Assembly (NCBI GenBank): GCA_016859345.1
Contig: CM029120.1
Span: 5,592,001-5,656,000, forward strand
Length of the DNA stretch: 64,000 nt
Origin: Istiophorus platypterus
Taxonomy: Eukaryota > Chordata > Actinopteri > Istiophoriformes > Istiophoridae
Direction: 5' to 3'
The translations under genes and the position numbers were made by a program. The notes under the pieces are model-generated. The model had not been told where the DNA came from. It saw only the letters and a list, made by a program, of their open reading frames with translations, and made no database searches. Positions 52,522-64,000 of this stretch are shown here, in pieces (position 1 is the first letter of the stretch; each line of letters opens with the position of its first letter).

Positions 52522-53210
52522 CTTCGAGCGCGGGACGGAGCGCGCTCAGTCGCCATGGGGACGAATTTCATCCGCGGCAAACCCGGGTTCTCCTGGTCCC
52601 GATCGGCCCGGTAAAAGCACGCCAGTCCGTCCTTGGACGTCCACGGTGGGAAGAAGGCGTGACGAGGTCGGCAACTCTGGCCTCGAACCGGGTGACAACG
52701 GATCCGTCACCATGGCGGTTATGGACCGGATGAAAGGCTCGGGAAGAGGACCTCAAGTCGAGGACAGGTTTTGGATCAATTATTTATTTATTTATTTTTA
52801 AATTGAGCGATCGACCATTCGCCCGTCTAATGAAAAAGAGCGTGAAGTACCACATGGCCCCAGTAAACCCAGACGACTGACATAAAGACACAAGCCCTTG
52901 ACCCGTCCCGTGGTTTTCTCTCCAAAGCAACCCGATCTCTCCCCTCGCTCTCATCCACCCCCGCCGCCGCCGCCCCGCTCCATCCATCAGCCTCGGCCGG
53001 GGAAACTATTTCCTGCCTCTCCGCCAGGTCCATATTAGTACAATTCTTTCAGGGGGAAAAAAAAAGAAAGAGGGCTGCTCACTAGCGCGAGCCGACAAGT
53101 GTGAGAGGAGAGAGGAAGAGGCCGATCGCCGGCAGGGCGTCCGACGCGGGACGGCGCTTTTCAACGCCGGGGGCTGGTTTCTCCCCTCACGGCCCCCACG
53201 GGGGAATACC

Positions 53211-53281
53211 GTGTCCCAACAATAGGGGAATAAATCCACGGGAATACGCAAGAACGTGTCCCAACAAAAGGGGAATAAATC
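53211..53281. repeat. two 27-bp direct repeats, 44-bp period
   Basis: CGTGTCCCAACAATAGGGGA... at 53,211 recurs at 53,255 with one or two differences, with an additional GGGAATAC motif between. Confidence 0.75.
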
Positions 53282-56087
53282 GCAAGAAAAACGTCCTGGG
53301 GGGCGTCTTTCCAGCGTGGAGACGGGAGCCGAGAGGAGGCGAAGGAGGGAACAGTTTCCTTACTTTTATAATCAACGACATAAAAAACAAAAACGCGAAA
53401 CCAACCACAGCTCAGGCTGCAATGAGAATGAACACGACCCAGATGAATTAAGGGGGGGAACCAGCCTCTGAAAGTTCCAGGGAGGTAAAAGTGTCATTTC
53501 TCTGCACATGACAAGAGAAGAGGGGGGGGGCAGAAAAGCGCTGGTGGAAATAGTTTCTTGTGCCAGGAAAAGGGAGCCGCTAACAGCTACAGCACCTTCC
53601 TCTTTCTCAGACTCCCAGATCACTTCCTCATGTGCGAGGGATTAGGTCTGACGCGTCGTGACCCCGACGGGTTCGCCGAGCGCGCTCCAATTGGTGGGGG
53701 GGGGCCTTGACGTCGCTAGGCTAGTCCACGGCGCCTCTAGCGTCGCCAGCTTTACCGCAGAAATGAACCGGGGGGCAGGGGGTCTCTCGGAAATACATCT
53801 AAAATGGATGACGAGCTCAGGAAAGGAAGATTGAGACGTGCAATTTAAAAAAAAAAAAAATATATATATATATAGAAAGATTCTGACAGAAGCCTGAAGA
53901 GCTATTGTGACTTTGGTGCTAGCATCCAGCCAGTTAGCGCGTTAGCTTCAGGTTCAAAAACTAGCCCTGCCAAAAGTCACTACGAGGCCTGTGCCCGATC
54001 ACGTTGTTCATTATCATACCAGCATTAATCTTAAATTGGTTTTTAAAAAAGCCGGCATATCATGATATTCAGGATATTACAACGTTTAGAAATATTTGCG
54101 TCGTGTAGGGCGACAACACACACGGCCAAATTCAAAAGTTTCTAGTTGTGCTGCGATTTCAAAAAAAACAAAAAACTTCACTAATATAAAAGTGTTTCAA
54201 TGAAATAACAGAAGCACAAAGTCTAAGTCACACAAGAAATATTTTAGAATCTCATCATAAATATCGTTACTGCAAAAATACCTCGCGATATAATGATCCG
54301 CCACAGTCGCTACGCTACATTAGCATGATGCCGCAACTGGGCGTTAAACTGGGAATACTGAGAAAATTCCACCTCGGACTTTCCTAATCTGAACCTAGTT
54401 TTGAGTCCTGCTATGATACTACGGTCGGATGTTGCTATTCTTGCATTAATACGCAGCGAAAAGGTAGAAGTAGTGTGGAATGCGAACAATTGCCTCATAA
54501 AAATTTATTTGAGGTTTTTACCAATTTGTCATAAAAATAGTCATAACGTTGAACAACGAGACGACGACTGGAAGAGACAAGTGACGAGCGACTAGATCGA
54601 TACGATGCCTAAAATTTGGTCAAAAAGTTGCACAGCACGAACCAAAACCTCAAAACAGGCTGGAAAAAAGTGCACAGCTCCCCCGTGTAACAGATAGACA
54701 CGCATCCGAAAATAAAAATGAAGTGTCATCTGAAAAATAAAAACAAAAAGAACTGAGGCGAAGCAGAAGTGACAACGAAGGTCTGGCAGGCAAGAGAAGG
54801 GGAGAGATGGGACGATGGGAGGTCGAGAGAAACCCGATCGAAGCCTCGGGCATGAGGAAGACTCCGGCGCGAGGAAGACATGGACGGATGGACAGAGCGA
54901 GGACCAGAGAGGAAACCTACATTTCTGAAGCAGGTTTTTGACTCAACTTTCTCTTCTTCTCTAGAGCCAGGAGCCTGAAAACGATCTTTTTTTGCCCTTT
55001 TTAATCAGTCGATTTCATACACGGACCCGCTCTCGCCATAGTTTTATGCTGCGACGGTAAAAAATTTCGGACCAGAAACCGCTTTTATTTTAGCAGGAGT
55101 CGCCCGTGGGAGTAAATCCGCCGCTCGCGGGCGATTCCGAGCTGAGATCAGCCCTCGTCAGCTCGGACTAGCACATTTGTAACTAAACCAAATATGTACG
55201 TTTTTGGGGATTTTTTGTTTTGTTTTGTTTTTTTTAACGTAACCTCGCTCTGCCAAATCATGACTCGCCCGTCGACGGAGGCGGCGGACGGAGGCGGAGG
55301 GAGCTGCACCAAACACATCTCCAAACCAACCGTCTGAGGGCGACCGGACCTCCGACGTTCTTCTGGTCTAACCGGGACCCGAAACTGTTTTTTTTCCCTT
55401 CATCTGAATCAGATTTTAACCGTCACATAAACAACGGGGCAAATAAACAGACTTCTTGCTGCCATGCACGTGTTTGGGTTGGTTTTTTTTGTGTTTGGTT
55501 TGTTTTGTTTGGGGGGGTTTCTTGTTTTGTTTTGCACCAAAAACCGCTGTAGCTGGAGACAGGCTCCTAAAAAGTGCCTACGTTGGCCCACGGAGGACGG
55601 CAGCTGCCCCGAATGTTGGGAAAACAACCAGGAAAACAATGAGCTCTGCGAAGAATACGCATCACTGAGGGCATCTTGTTTGTTTTTGTGTTACCTACAA
55701 AAAATGAGGGGCTTTGTTTGTGTTTTTCGTTTGTTTTTTCTTTGAACAAATTGGGTCTTAATTCCGTATTACTGGCCGTCACGCCATAGTTAGAACAACT
55801 GCACCGGGGTTAACTGGGGGGATCAGATCGGTCGCTACGCGTCTAATTGCTTCCTCGTCCTCGATGGGGAACAAAGATTAACCGTAACTGATGGGAATGA
55901 CGGTCGAAACCACAGAAAAATGACGGCGCCGTGACCCTGTGACCCCCCCCCAGCCCCGTTTATTCCACGGCTATTTAAGGCCTCGATGCCAGTGTCGCCG
56001 AACACAAGCGCAGAGCCCCCCCCCCAATGTCTGCAACAACGCCGCAAGCCGTGCCGCCCGGGGGCCGGCGGCACCACGCCACTACGC

Positions 56088-56091
<4 letters not shown>

Positions 56092-56133
<42 letters not shown>
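56092..56133. repeat. (CT)n microsatellite
   Basis: About 20 perfect CT units. Confidence 0.95.
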
Positions 56134-56134
<1 letters not shown>

Positions 56135-56356
56135 CTGCCCACCAGAGGAAGGACAGGAGTCTGGGGGCCCGCCAGCTAACAAGGGGAGTGTGCGGGGGGA
56201 TGTTGGTTGGGGGGGGGGTCACCATTCATCCCCGTCCGTCTCTTTCCTCTGAAGCTCGCCGGAGGATACGGCCTGACTACCCACACAAACGCTTCCCCGG
56301 GTCCAAGAACGCTAGACGAGGCTCAGCGGAGGCTGCCACGCAGATGTTGTGAGCGA

Positions 56357-56500
56357 GTGTGTGTGTCTGTGTGTGTTTTTCTCAGTGTGTTTTTCTGTGT
56401 GTGTGTGTGTGTGTGTGTCTGTGTGTGTTTTTCTCTGTGTGTTTTTCTGTGTGTGTGTCTGTGTGTGTTTTTCTCTGTGTGTGTGTGTGTGTGTGTGTGT
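56357..56500. repeat. TG-rich minisatellite
   Basis: Alternating (TG)n blocks and TTTTTCTCTGTG or TTTTTCTG spacers in several copies. Confidence 0.9.
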
Positions 56501-57564
56501 TACTGTAGAGGCCACCGACACGGATCGCTCTACTTCCTCGCTGCAGCTTGTCCGGCGCGACGAGCCGACACTTCGTTCCCTCACTCTCACCTCGGACCAA
56601 CCTCTTCCTCGCTTGCTTGTTCTTTTATTTTCTGCCCCCCCCTTTTTTTTTCCATCACGTTCTCCAGCTTTTGGCCTCAACTTTGGACGAGAACAAGCGC
56701 GGTAATCTCTTTTCTTTTTTTTTCTTTCTCCAAAAAGGAGATTTCGCGGCGTCATCTTCGAGCGCTTTGTCCAAAACCACGAAGACAATCAATCCACGAA
56801 GGTATAACGGGAAGAAAAAAGAAAAATATTCTCACAGTTTCTTTGGGGGGAATTTTTCCTGTCTCTTGCTCAAACACACACACACACACAGAGTCCCTCA
56901 GCAGCCTCCCTCCTGGCCCACCGGAGATGAGGAAGCATTCCTTCCTCCAGCTTTACAGCCCTGATGGAGTGTTGCAGTCTCTCAGGTGCGTCCATCCAAC
57001 CAGGCGCTCGGACGGGCTGTTGCTGCCAGACTGCCGACTCAGCGCGCTCATTCCATTGCACTTAGCCGTTGCCTTGGCTGCTGCCTCAGCAGGCACGCAC
57101 ACACACATACGTGCACGCCATTGTGTGCATGTAAGCAAACGAGCGTGGACGCGAGGATCCGCCGTCTCGCCGAGAAACACGAAGCCCGTCAGCACGCAAT
57201 CCGCGCGCGAGTTTTTATGTTTTTTGGTGTTTCTGTTGGTTGGTTTGTTTGTCAGGTTTTTACCGTGGACGCGGGCGAATGCACGGGAACGCACACGTCA
57301 GCGCGTGCGCTCGGAACTGTGGCGAGCGTGCAGTTACGGAGCAGCAAGGCTGCCAGAAAAGCCCAAATCGCCGGAGAATGGCCGCCATTGTGACCGCTCC
57401 GCTGATATTTACTCTCTCGCCGCCCTCATGCATATTCATGTCCACGCGTGTGTGTGTGTGTGCGTGCGTCACAATGAGAAGTCAAAGTGTGGTAATAGCT
57501 CTTTATTCGGCCGAGTTCATTGGTCTCGTCCGTGAAAATGCCGCAGACCGCCCAACGCCGGGCG

Positions 57565-57578
57565 GTTGCTATGACAAC
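57565..57578. promoter_or_regulatory. RFX X-box-like site in actn1 intron 1
   Basis: GTTGCTATGACAAC, near-palindromic, one or two mismatches to the X-box consensus. Confidence 0.25.
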
Positions 57579-57729
57579 CACAAAGGCCCCGGAGACCCAC
57601 AAACACACAAACAGCTCGGCTCCTCCGAGGCTCTTAAAAAAAACAACAATAAAAAACAAAACAAAGAAACAAAACAACCCCCTAAAACAAAAACCCCAGG
57701 TCCACGCCTCCCCGACTTAGTGGGATCTC

Positions 57730-57812
57730 ACACACACACGCACACGCACACGCATGCACACAAACACACACACACACACGCATGCACACAAACACACACA
57801 CACACACATACA
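57730..57812. repeat. CA repeat with GCATGCACACAAACAC higher-order unit
   Basis: CA run in which an ACGCATGCACACAAACACAC block occurs twice in tandem. Confidence 0.88.
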
Positions 57813-57939
57813 CTAGAGTATAAAGTAGTTCAAATTAACTCCAACCCGACCGGCTACACCATTAACCCGCTGTTTACACGTTAAATAATAATAATAATAA
57901 TAACAATAACAATCAAACAATACAATATATGCTAATATA

Positions 57940-57995
57940 ACCCATATAATGAGTACTTTTACTTTTGATACTTAAAGTACATTTTCATGACAATA
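57940..57995. mobile_element. fragment of the same dispersed repeat
   Basis: GAGTACTTTTACTTTTGATA and CTTAAAGTACATTTTCATGA resemble the 3' part of the copies at 17,690 and 45,147. Confidence 0.5.
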
Positions 57996-58481
57996 CTTTG
58001 AGTTAAGAGAACTTGCAGTTCTCTCTTGGTTTTAAAAAAGAAAAAGAAAAAGAATAAACGACTTTGTCCACGTCCTGACAAACGTCCGACTGAGCGTGAC
58101 ACAGTTTGGTCCGGGGAGAAGACGCCAGCACCTCTGCTGATCCCAACGCACACAAATCGGATGCAAATCCGCCAGCGGACGCTATTCAAATAGAGCGCGG
58201 GCATCAAAGAGGCCACGGCGAGCGACGAGACATCCAAAGGCCTGGCATGACCACGGGGGGGGGGGGGGGGGGCAACAGGACAACAAGCTGCATGGGCTAT
58301 ATTAATACTTTATGTACTTAAATTCTAAAGAAAGTGTTAACTTGACACCTCTGCACCATGAACTCAACAAGGTATCGATGAACTTCATCAGAGAGAGACT
58401 CGGTTTTCAGCCGTGTCCGTTGTCAGGTTTACGCAGAAAAAGGCACCGAGCCGTTTTTCACCGATCGCGGTGGAGGAATGG

Positions 58482-58712
58482 GGGCCCGGGCCTGGGCCTA
58501 GGTTTAGGTCTGGGCCGGGGAGGGGTCGGTGAGTGGCCCAGGCCTGGGTCTGGGCCTGGGCCCGGGTCTGGGCCAGGGAGGGGTCGGGGAGGGTCCCGGG
58601 TCTGGGCCTGGGTTGGAGAGGGGCCGGGGCCCGGGCCTGGGTCTGGGCCTAGGTTTAGGTCTGGGCCGGGGCCTGGGCCGGAAGGGGTTGGGAGGGGCAC
58701 GGGCCTGGGCTG
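58482..58712. repeat. GC-rich minisatellite (GGGCCT/GGGTCT units)
   Basis: About 230 bp of degenerate GGGCCT, GGGTCT and GGGCCGGG hexamer-type units. The block GGGCCTAGGTTTAGGTCTGG occurs twice (about 58,493 and 58,646). Open frames through it are a by-product of the repeat. Confidence 0.88.
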
Positions 58713-61700
58713 GGCCCGTTAAGTTTCGGGTCCGGATCCGTATCAGTTACGAAGAGTTTGATCTTTTTTTCCCCCTCTGAAGCCTGGTGCATGTTCTTTG
58801 ACGCTGGTGCTCGGACGGAGGCACCGCTATGGCTCACGTTGCTCCGTAGGGAAAAGAAAAAGAAAAAGGAAAAGAAAACAAGAGAGAAAAGAGAGAAGGA
58901 ACTTTCTTTAGGCTCAACGGGAGCAAACTCCCGTTCAGGACGACTCGGCGCGGTCGAAAAAGCCCCGAGTCACGCCTGGGCTGCCGGGGCCCTCCGACGA
59001 CCGGCCGGACGCCGGGAAGCCATAGCGCGGGAGTCATGAGTCAGCGCGGGCCCGTCCCGCCCACGGCGGTCGTGTGACGGGAAGCGTGCGGCTCGGCCTC
59101 AGCGCTGCTTTGTGCAGGGGCAGCGTTTTTCGGGTTTTTTCCTCCCCCCGCTTTTTTTTCCCTTTCCCCTGCTGACCGTCACCTGACTCAAGAGAAATGC
59201 TGAGCCGGGAGGAGCCACGCTGCACTCGAACAAAGGACGCTTTCAGCCCATCTACACATCGGCTGTACTGTATGTGTCCCTCTGTGGCCATTGTACTCAC
59301 GCACCGCGTTTCTGTCCGGCCGACGCCGACGCTATCAGGACTGACAGATGCAACACTTTTATGCTAAATTACAAAAAAAAATGAAGAAAACCCCCCCCAA
59401 AACCCAATATACTTTCTGTATCATGAGTTTCATTTTTACTAGAACCACGGAAAAAAAAGAAAGGAAAAAAAAAGGCTCCACGGTGGCTCAGAAGTTAAAT
59501 GTGCACGTCAGGACAAAACACAAGCTACAGCTGCAAAATTTATACGGAACTTTCTATATAAATATAGCTTTTCCAATATGCACCAAGTCGAAAACTTTCT
59601 TTTTCTTTTTCTTTTTACAGATCACAATGCAGAGAGAGATGCATGGTAATGTAGAAACGACGTCATCACCTAGTTTGTCGCAATCTCGACACGCAGCAGC
59701 AGCATCGCAGCCGAGCAAGCGGCGTCCTCGTGGGAGCTAGCTAACGGAACGCTTTGCTAGAACGTTAATAAACTATGGCGCAAATAGTCCCCCCCCCCCC
59801 TTGAATATACATTGCACGGAACCCTAAGGTAACATCCCAACAACCGTCGTTCCGCCGATGCCTGTTGCGTCTGTCTGCTATGTTAGCGAGGCAGCTACCC
59901 AGCGGTGCTTTGTCGGCACAGTCAGTAACGTGGCGGACTGAACGGTTAGCATCTTAGAGAATCTCCTCCCAGTGAGATGCATAAACACGTGTTCACAGTT
60001 CGGTTCACCCTCCAAACCAAAATATTTCAGCCGTTGCTTTTACAAAAGTTAAGGTCAAAAGTCAGGTTTTCCACAGGATACGTTGAAAGTTTGGTCTCTT
60101 GACTCAGCAGCAGCGAACCATGAATATGTGGGTAGCATGTGTTGAAATGGCAAATGCTGATGAAATCAAGTAAGAATTAGATCTAACATATCTAACAGCG
60201 CAGTCTATTTAGTAAATGTTCTGGAGCTTTCAAATGACCCTCGTCAGCAGATGCAGAATTTAAGATAAAGCAGAGAAGAAGCCCTTAAAGTTCTTAGAGG
60301 AAAAAAATAAATAAAATAAAACTGAACATCTACAATTCAACTGGGAAAACTCTAACTGCTGATAAAGATCATGAGATATGATCAAAAGCTCGGGAACAGC
60401 TTCTAAATGGACCCTGTGTTTATCTCAACTGCTGTGTCCAAATGAACTGAGCTTTAAACTCCACAGGTGACATTTGTTTTTTATTGATCATTTATATATG
60501 TTTTGCATGCATATCTTATCGCAGCTAAATATAGGAAATATCACAATGTCCACCAATGTTTTGTGAAGTCAAAGAGACGCTAATATGCAGGAAAAATTAA
60601 AACATATTTGCCGCGTCCGCAGTGGGAGGCCGTTGTTTTGGCCTCGGCCTTGTTTATTTTCAGGTTCCTTTTGAGAACCAGACCCATAAAATCAAGCTTC
60701 CTGATCAACGGTTCCGCAGGCGAGTCGAATAGAGAAGCGTTGGCCCTTTCATTTCAACAAATAAACCTGAAATGAAAGCTGGCTCCAGGAGAAATGACCT
60801 GGGGGGTGGGGGTGTCACTTCACCCCGGCCTGACCACGACACGAGTTTCCTTTATATGACATCGACCCGATACTTTATGGCGAATAATGGTGTGTTTCTG
60901 TAATTACAACAGAGAGCGTCGTTCCACACTGCATTATTTTGGGTTGACACTAATTCCTACAGCTGCATTAACTCTCCACAAACTTCCTCATCCGAAAAAA
61001 AAAAAAAGCACGCAGAGAAGGGCGCCGCCCTTTTTCTCGTCTCGTCCCAAGCGACGGGCCCAACGATGACGTGCCAGGCAGCCTGAGAGGCGCAGCTCAG
61101 GGTTAAAACGTGCAGCAAGCAGCCGCTGCTGCTAGAAAGGATTAATGGCTTTGAGCATACGGTGATAAAAAGTCCCTCAGATGAGTGAATCAGCGTTTTT
61201 ATCCGCTCGTCTCTTCACTCAGTTGAATTTAAGCCCCGGTTTTTTATTAGCATTCCTGCATTAGTGTGTAGTTGCTGGGACTGTTTTAAGGATCCACAGG
61301 TAAAACTATATGTATATATTTATAGGTTGGCAAACTATAAAGACTTGAATTAAGGATGTTACATGTAAACGTTTTATTTCCCAACAGAAACCAGACCCAG
61401 AATATGGCCAACGGCAGTAACATGACATTAGGTTTTCAAAGGAGCAATGTCTTCTCTGCAGTACAAATAAAAATTTTGTGAGCATCTGTGTTTCTCCTCC
61501 GGTTTTTCTCCCGAGCTGGATCAGTGGAAGTTCACAGAGGTTGTAATTACGACCGGCGAGGGAGAGACGGTTCACGGCGAAGCAGGGGAGAGACGACCGT
61601 AGGAGGAGGAGGAGGACGAAGAGGAGGACCATGAGAACGACCTGGAGGGACATCCAAACGCCTGTCCTCGATGGACCTCTCCTCACGACCTTGGAACTGC

Positions 61701-63431
61701 TGCCTTTTCAAAACGCGGCCGCAGCTCTAAATAAACTGCACCATCAGCTGCGACGGGCGGTGCTGATGTTCCCACCCTGCCCTCCCCGCCTCCGTCCGTC
61801 CGTCCGTCCGTCTGCCGGCGTTGGGCGACCTGCCGGAGCAGCGCCGGAAGCCCGTGGCCTGGTCCCCGGCACAGGGGTATGTAGCACAGGGGTAAGAAAT
61901 GCCGCCCGCCGCGGAGTTACGGCGCGCAGTGCAGCTCGCCCGCGGGGATCACTGGTGGACCGGACGATCGATTGGGGCCGCTGATTGAAATTCAGACGAT
62001 CGATACTTGTCCCACTTTAGAGAAGCGGAAAAGAGCAGCAGAACAAACGGCCCCTGGCCTCGATTTTCATCCCAACGCTCCCTTCCCGAGGACTTGCTAA
62101 CACGGATTGACGGATTGATTCACTTCCAGCATTATCATCGAACCCGGTTCGCGGAAACACTCGCTCCATCCCCTTTTCGTGGAGTGTAGCTCCGACCGTC
62201 GCAGCCCTCGCTCTTCTCCGTCAGGCCACCGAGGAAGACTGACTCACCGCGTCGAATTCAGCTCCCTCTGAATTTGACTTAATTGCCCGCAGTGTAAATA
62301 AAACCCCGGGAAACATCCTGTCTGCGTTGTTCAAACGCTGCAATTGCCTATTTATTGAACACAGATCAAATAAGAGTGATGCACCCCCCGGTGCGCAGAG
62401 GAAGACGGGCTTTCCAGGAGGACGGCTGGGAGATTTCAACAGGCTCGGGCTTGGGGGGTTTCCCTAAAACCATCGCCACCCACTGAGTCACTCCTAACAG
62501 AACAGGAGGTGGATAGACGGCAAGAGGAGACAGGAAAGAAGAAAAATGCAGAAGTCCATGGACAAGAAAATGTGTCAAACTGTTATTACGGGGATTTATT
62601 TAGGTTTTTAGTTATTTAAGCACTTTAACGCAGGCCGCGCTCCGTTTTCTCGCTCTAGCCCTCATTTACATAACATAATAGGGTTTTAACCTCCACCTGG
62701 TCCGAGTCATTATAGCCCTCGCGTTCCTGCACGCCCGGCGTCGGCTGCATAAGCCCGTTCGGGGAAAAATCTTCCGCCGCACAGGAAATGAGGCGTCGGT
62801 AAGTTTCCTGGCTTAAGCGGCGGTGGTGGCAGATTTTGGATGAGGAGGAGGAGCAGGAGGAAGAGGAGGAGGAGCAGGAGGAGAGCTGGGCAGTTAGCGA
62901 GGGCGAAGGACAACACAGCAATTAACAAATACTCAAATGTAAAAATAAGAAAGGGGCCATTTAGATTCAATAAAGTTTACCAATTATTAAAAAATATCTA
63001 AAATAAAAAAGTCAACTGACTTCACGGCATTATGTTTCATAGCGAGCGTTAGGCAGCGATTTATTACTCATCAGGATGTGAAACTCCACGGTCGTGTCAT
63101 TTCCCATCTCGTGCAATCTTAGCTGGCTGCAGCTGGCGTGCTAACATTAGCTACTGGTAAAACCAACGTCCTGGGTTGTTGTTGGTTTTTTTTCCGCAGA
63201 GTTGAAAGTTTCGCTGTGAGAACAGGGCTCTTTTTTATTTGTTTGTTTAAATGCTACATGTAGCCACTGTGGCTCGTGTTGAACTAGCCGATGTCTGTAA
63301 ACGTTTCAGAACAGCGGGTTAGCGGCTTGTTAAAGCCCGATGTCTCGTTTACGGTTTCTACACGTGGTGAAGGAATAGTTTGACATTTCGGGGGAAATGG
63401 CCGTATTGAGATGGCTGATACCACTCATGTC

Positions 63432-63710
63432 AGTGCGCACTAGTGAAGCTGCAGAAAGTTAGCTTAGCTTAGCATAACATCTGGAAATAGCAGGGGGAAA
63501 AGGTAGCCTGGCCAGCACCACCTTTAGAGCTCATAGCACCTCGGTTTCTGTAGAAGGAAAAAAAAATTAATTGGGTTAATAAGTTATTTTAGAAGTCGGT
63601 AGGTGGAAGTTGTTTTTTTTGTTTTTTTGTTTTTTTTAACAGGTTTTTTTCCCTCGAATGTTTCCAATCTTTGTGCAGAACTAAGCTAACGGGGTAAGCT
63701 AACTGGCTTA
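63432..63710. mobile_element. dispersed GCTTAGC element with inverted arms
   Basis: Left arm AGTTAGCTTAGCTTAGCATA then ATCTGGAAATAGCAGGGGGA. The right arm CGAATGTTTCCAATCTTTGT then GCAGAACTAAGCTAAC is an imperfect reverse complement of it. Relatives of one arm occur at about 4,180-4,345, 23,945-24,080, 26,420-26,540, 27,545-27,680 and 46,170-46,250. Confidence 0.6.
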
Positions 63711-64000
63711 AAGGCTGTAGCCCTTCATTTAACAGTTGTATTGATCTTCTCATCTCATTTTGCCAGAAAGCAAATAAGGGTTTTTCCCCCTGAAATGTCT
63801 TTGTGTCAAAGTTTTGCTTCAAATACAGAAAATGTAACATGTGGCTGTGGAGGCTTCAGAATTGTTGAAGAACGACTTTGGCAGAGTTCTGACTAAAATG
63901 TTCTGACAATTACTTTTGCTGTTTAATAAATATGAAAGTGATGTATCTGCTCTCCATGATGAGAACATTTCTAAAGTAACCTGCCCAACACGGCTATTGA

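Larger units (their letters stand above)
46959..64000 (-). other. actn1: actn1 intron 1 (partial)
   Basis: About 17 kb upstream of exon 2 with no exon found. I looked on the minus strand for the family's first-exon ending (DPAWEKQQRK) and did not find it, so exon 1 lies further right. The intron has several GC-rich patches (48,020-48,500; 50,700-50,900; 58,900-59,300; 61,650-62,000) that could hold enhancers or alternative first exons, plus the repeats listed separately. Confidence 0.7.

Noticed and set aside
56207..57535. 442-codon plus-strand open frame
   Set aside because: Much of it is translation of TG and CT repeats (CVCVCV, SLSLSL); no domain.
46959..64000. Search for actn1 exon 1 inside the window
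   Set aside because: No minus-strand match to the conserved end of exon 1 (DPAWEKQQRK) or a plausible start exon was found, so it is placed outside rather than forced.

Overview
The window is nuclear DNA of a ray-finned fish, most likely a percomorph. The genes are split by GT-AG introns. The non-coding part carries dispersed repeats typical of percomorph genomes, long CA/TA/CCT microsatellites and poly-purine tracts. The only coding sequence I can support belongs to two vertebrate genes, both on the minus strand and in head-to-tail order.

Layout from right to left (direction of transcription): 46,959-64,000 is intron 1 of actn1 (alpha-actinin-1); its first coding exon lies beyond the right edge. 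Exons 2 to 21 of actn1 lie between 46,958 and 19,231. They include two pairs of alternative exons: a tandem exon 8 pair (35,397-35,482 and 33,848-33,933) and the non-muscle/smooth-muscle EF-hand pair (21,805-21,885 and 21,408-21,473). The 20 exons of one splice form total 2,574 nt, or 857 codons plus stop. With the usual 35-residue first exon this gives 892 residues, the length of mammalian ACTN1. About 1.5 kb past the actn1 poly(A) signals lies cox16, a four-exon gene for the mitochondrial cytochrome c oxidase assembly factor COX16 (17,225-12,646, 106 residues). From about 12,250 to the left edge I find no coding exon. That stretch holds a GC-rich block with a TATA box (about 1.3-3.35 kb) that may be the promoter of a neighbouring gene, plus repeats.

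The two genes are not functionally linked. Alpha-actinin-1 is an antiparallel dimeric F-actin crosslinker of stress fibres and adhesions, with two CH domains, four spectrin repeats and a calmodulin-like EF region. COX16 is a small inner-membrane protein needed for complex IV assembly. I see no previously undescribed gene system here. The most interesting signals concern splicing. The alternative EF-hand exons and exon 10 of actn1 have AG-free intervals of about 265-335 nt before their acceptors, each beginning beside a good branch-point match. In the SM exon this places the branch point only about 39 nt from the NM donor, which would enforce mutual exclusion sterically. In exon 10 a CA microsatellite sits inside the interval.
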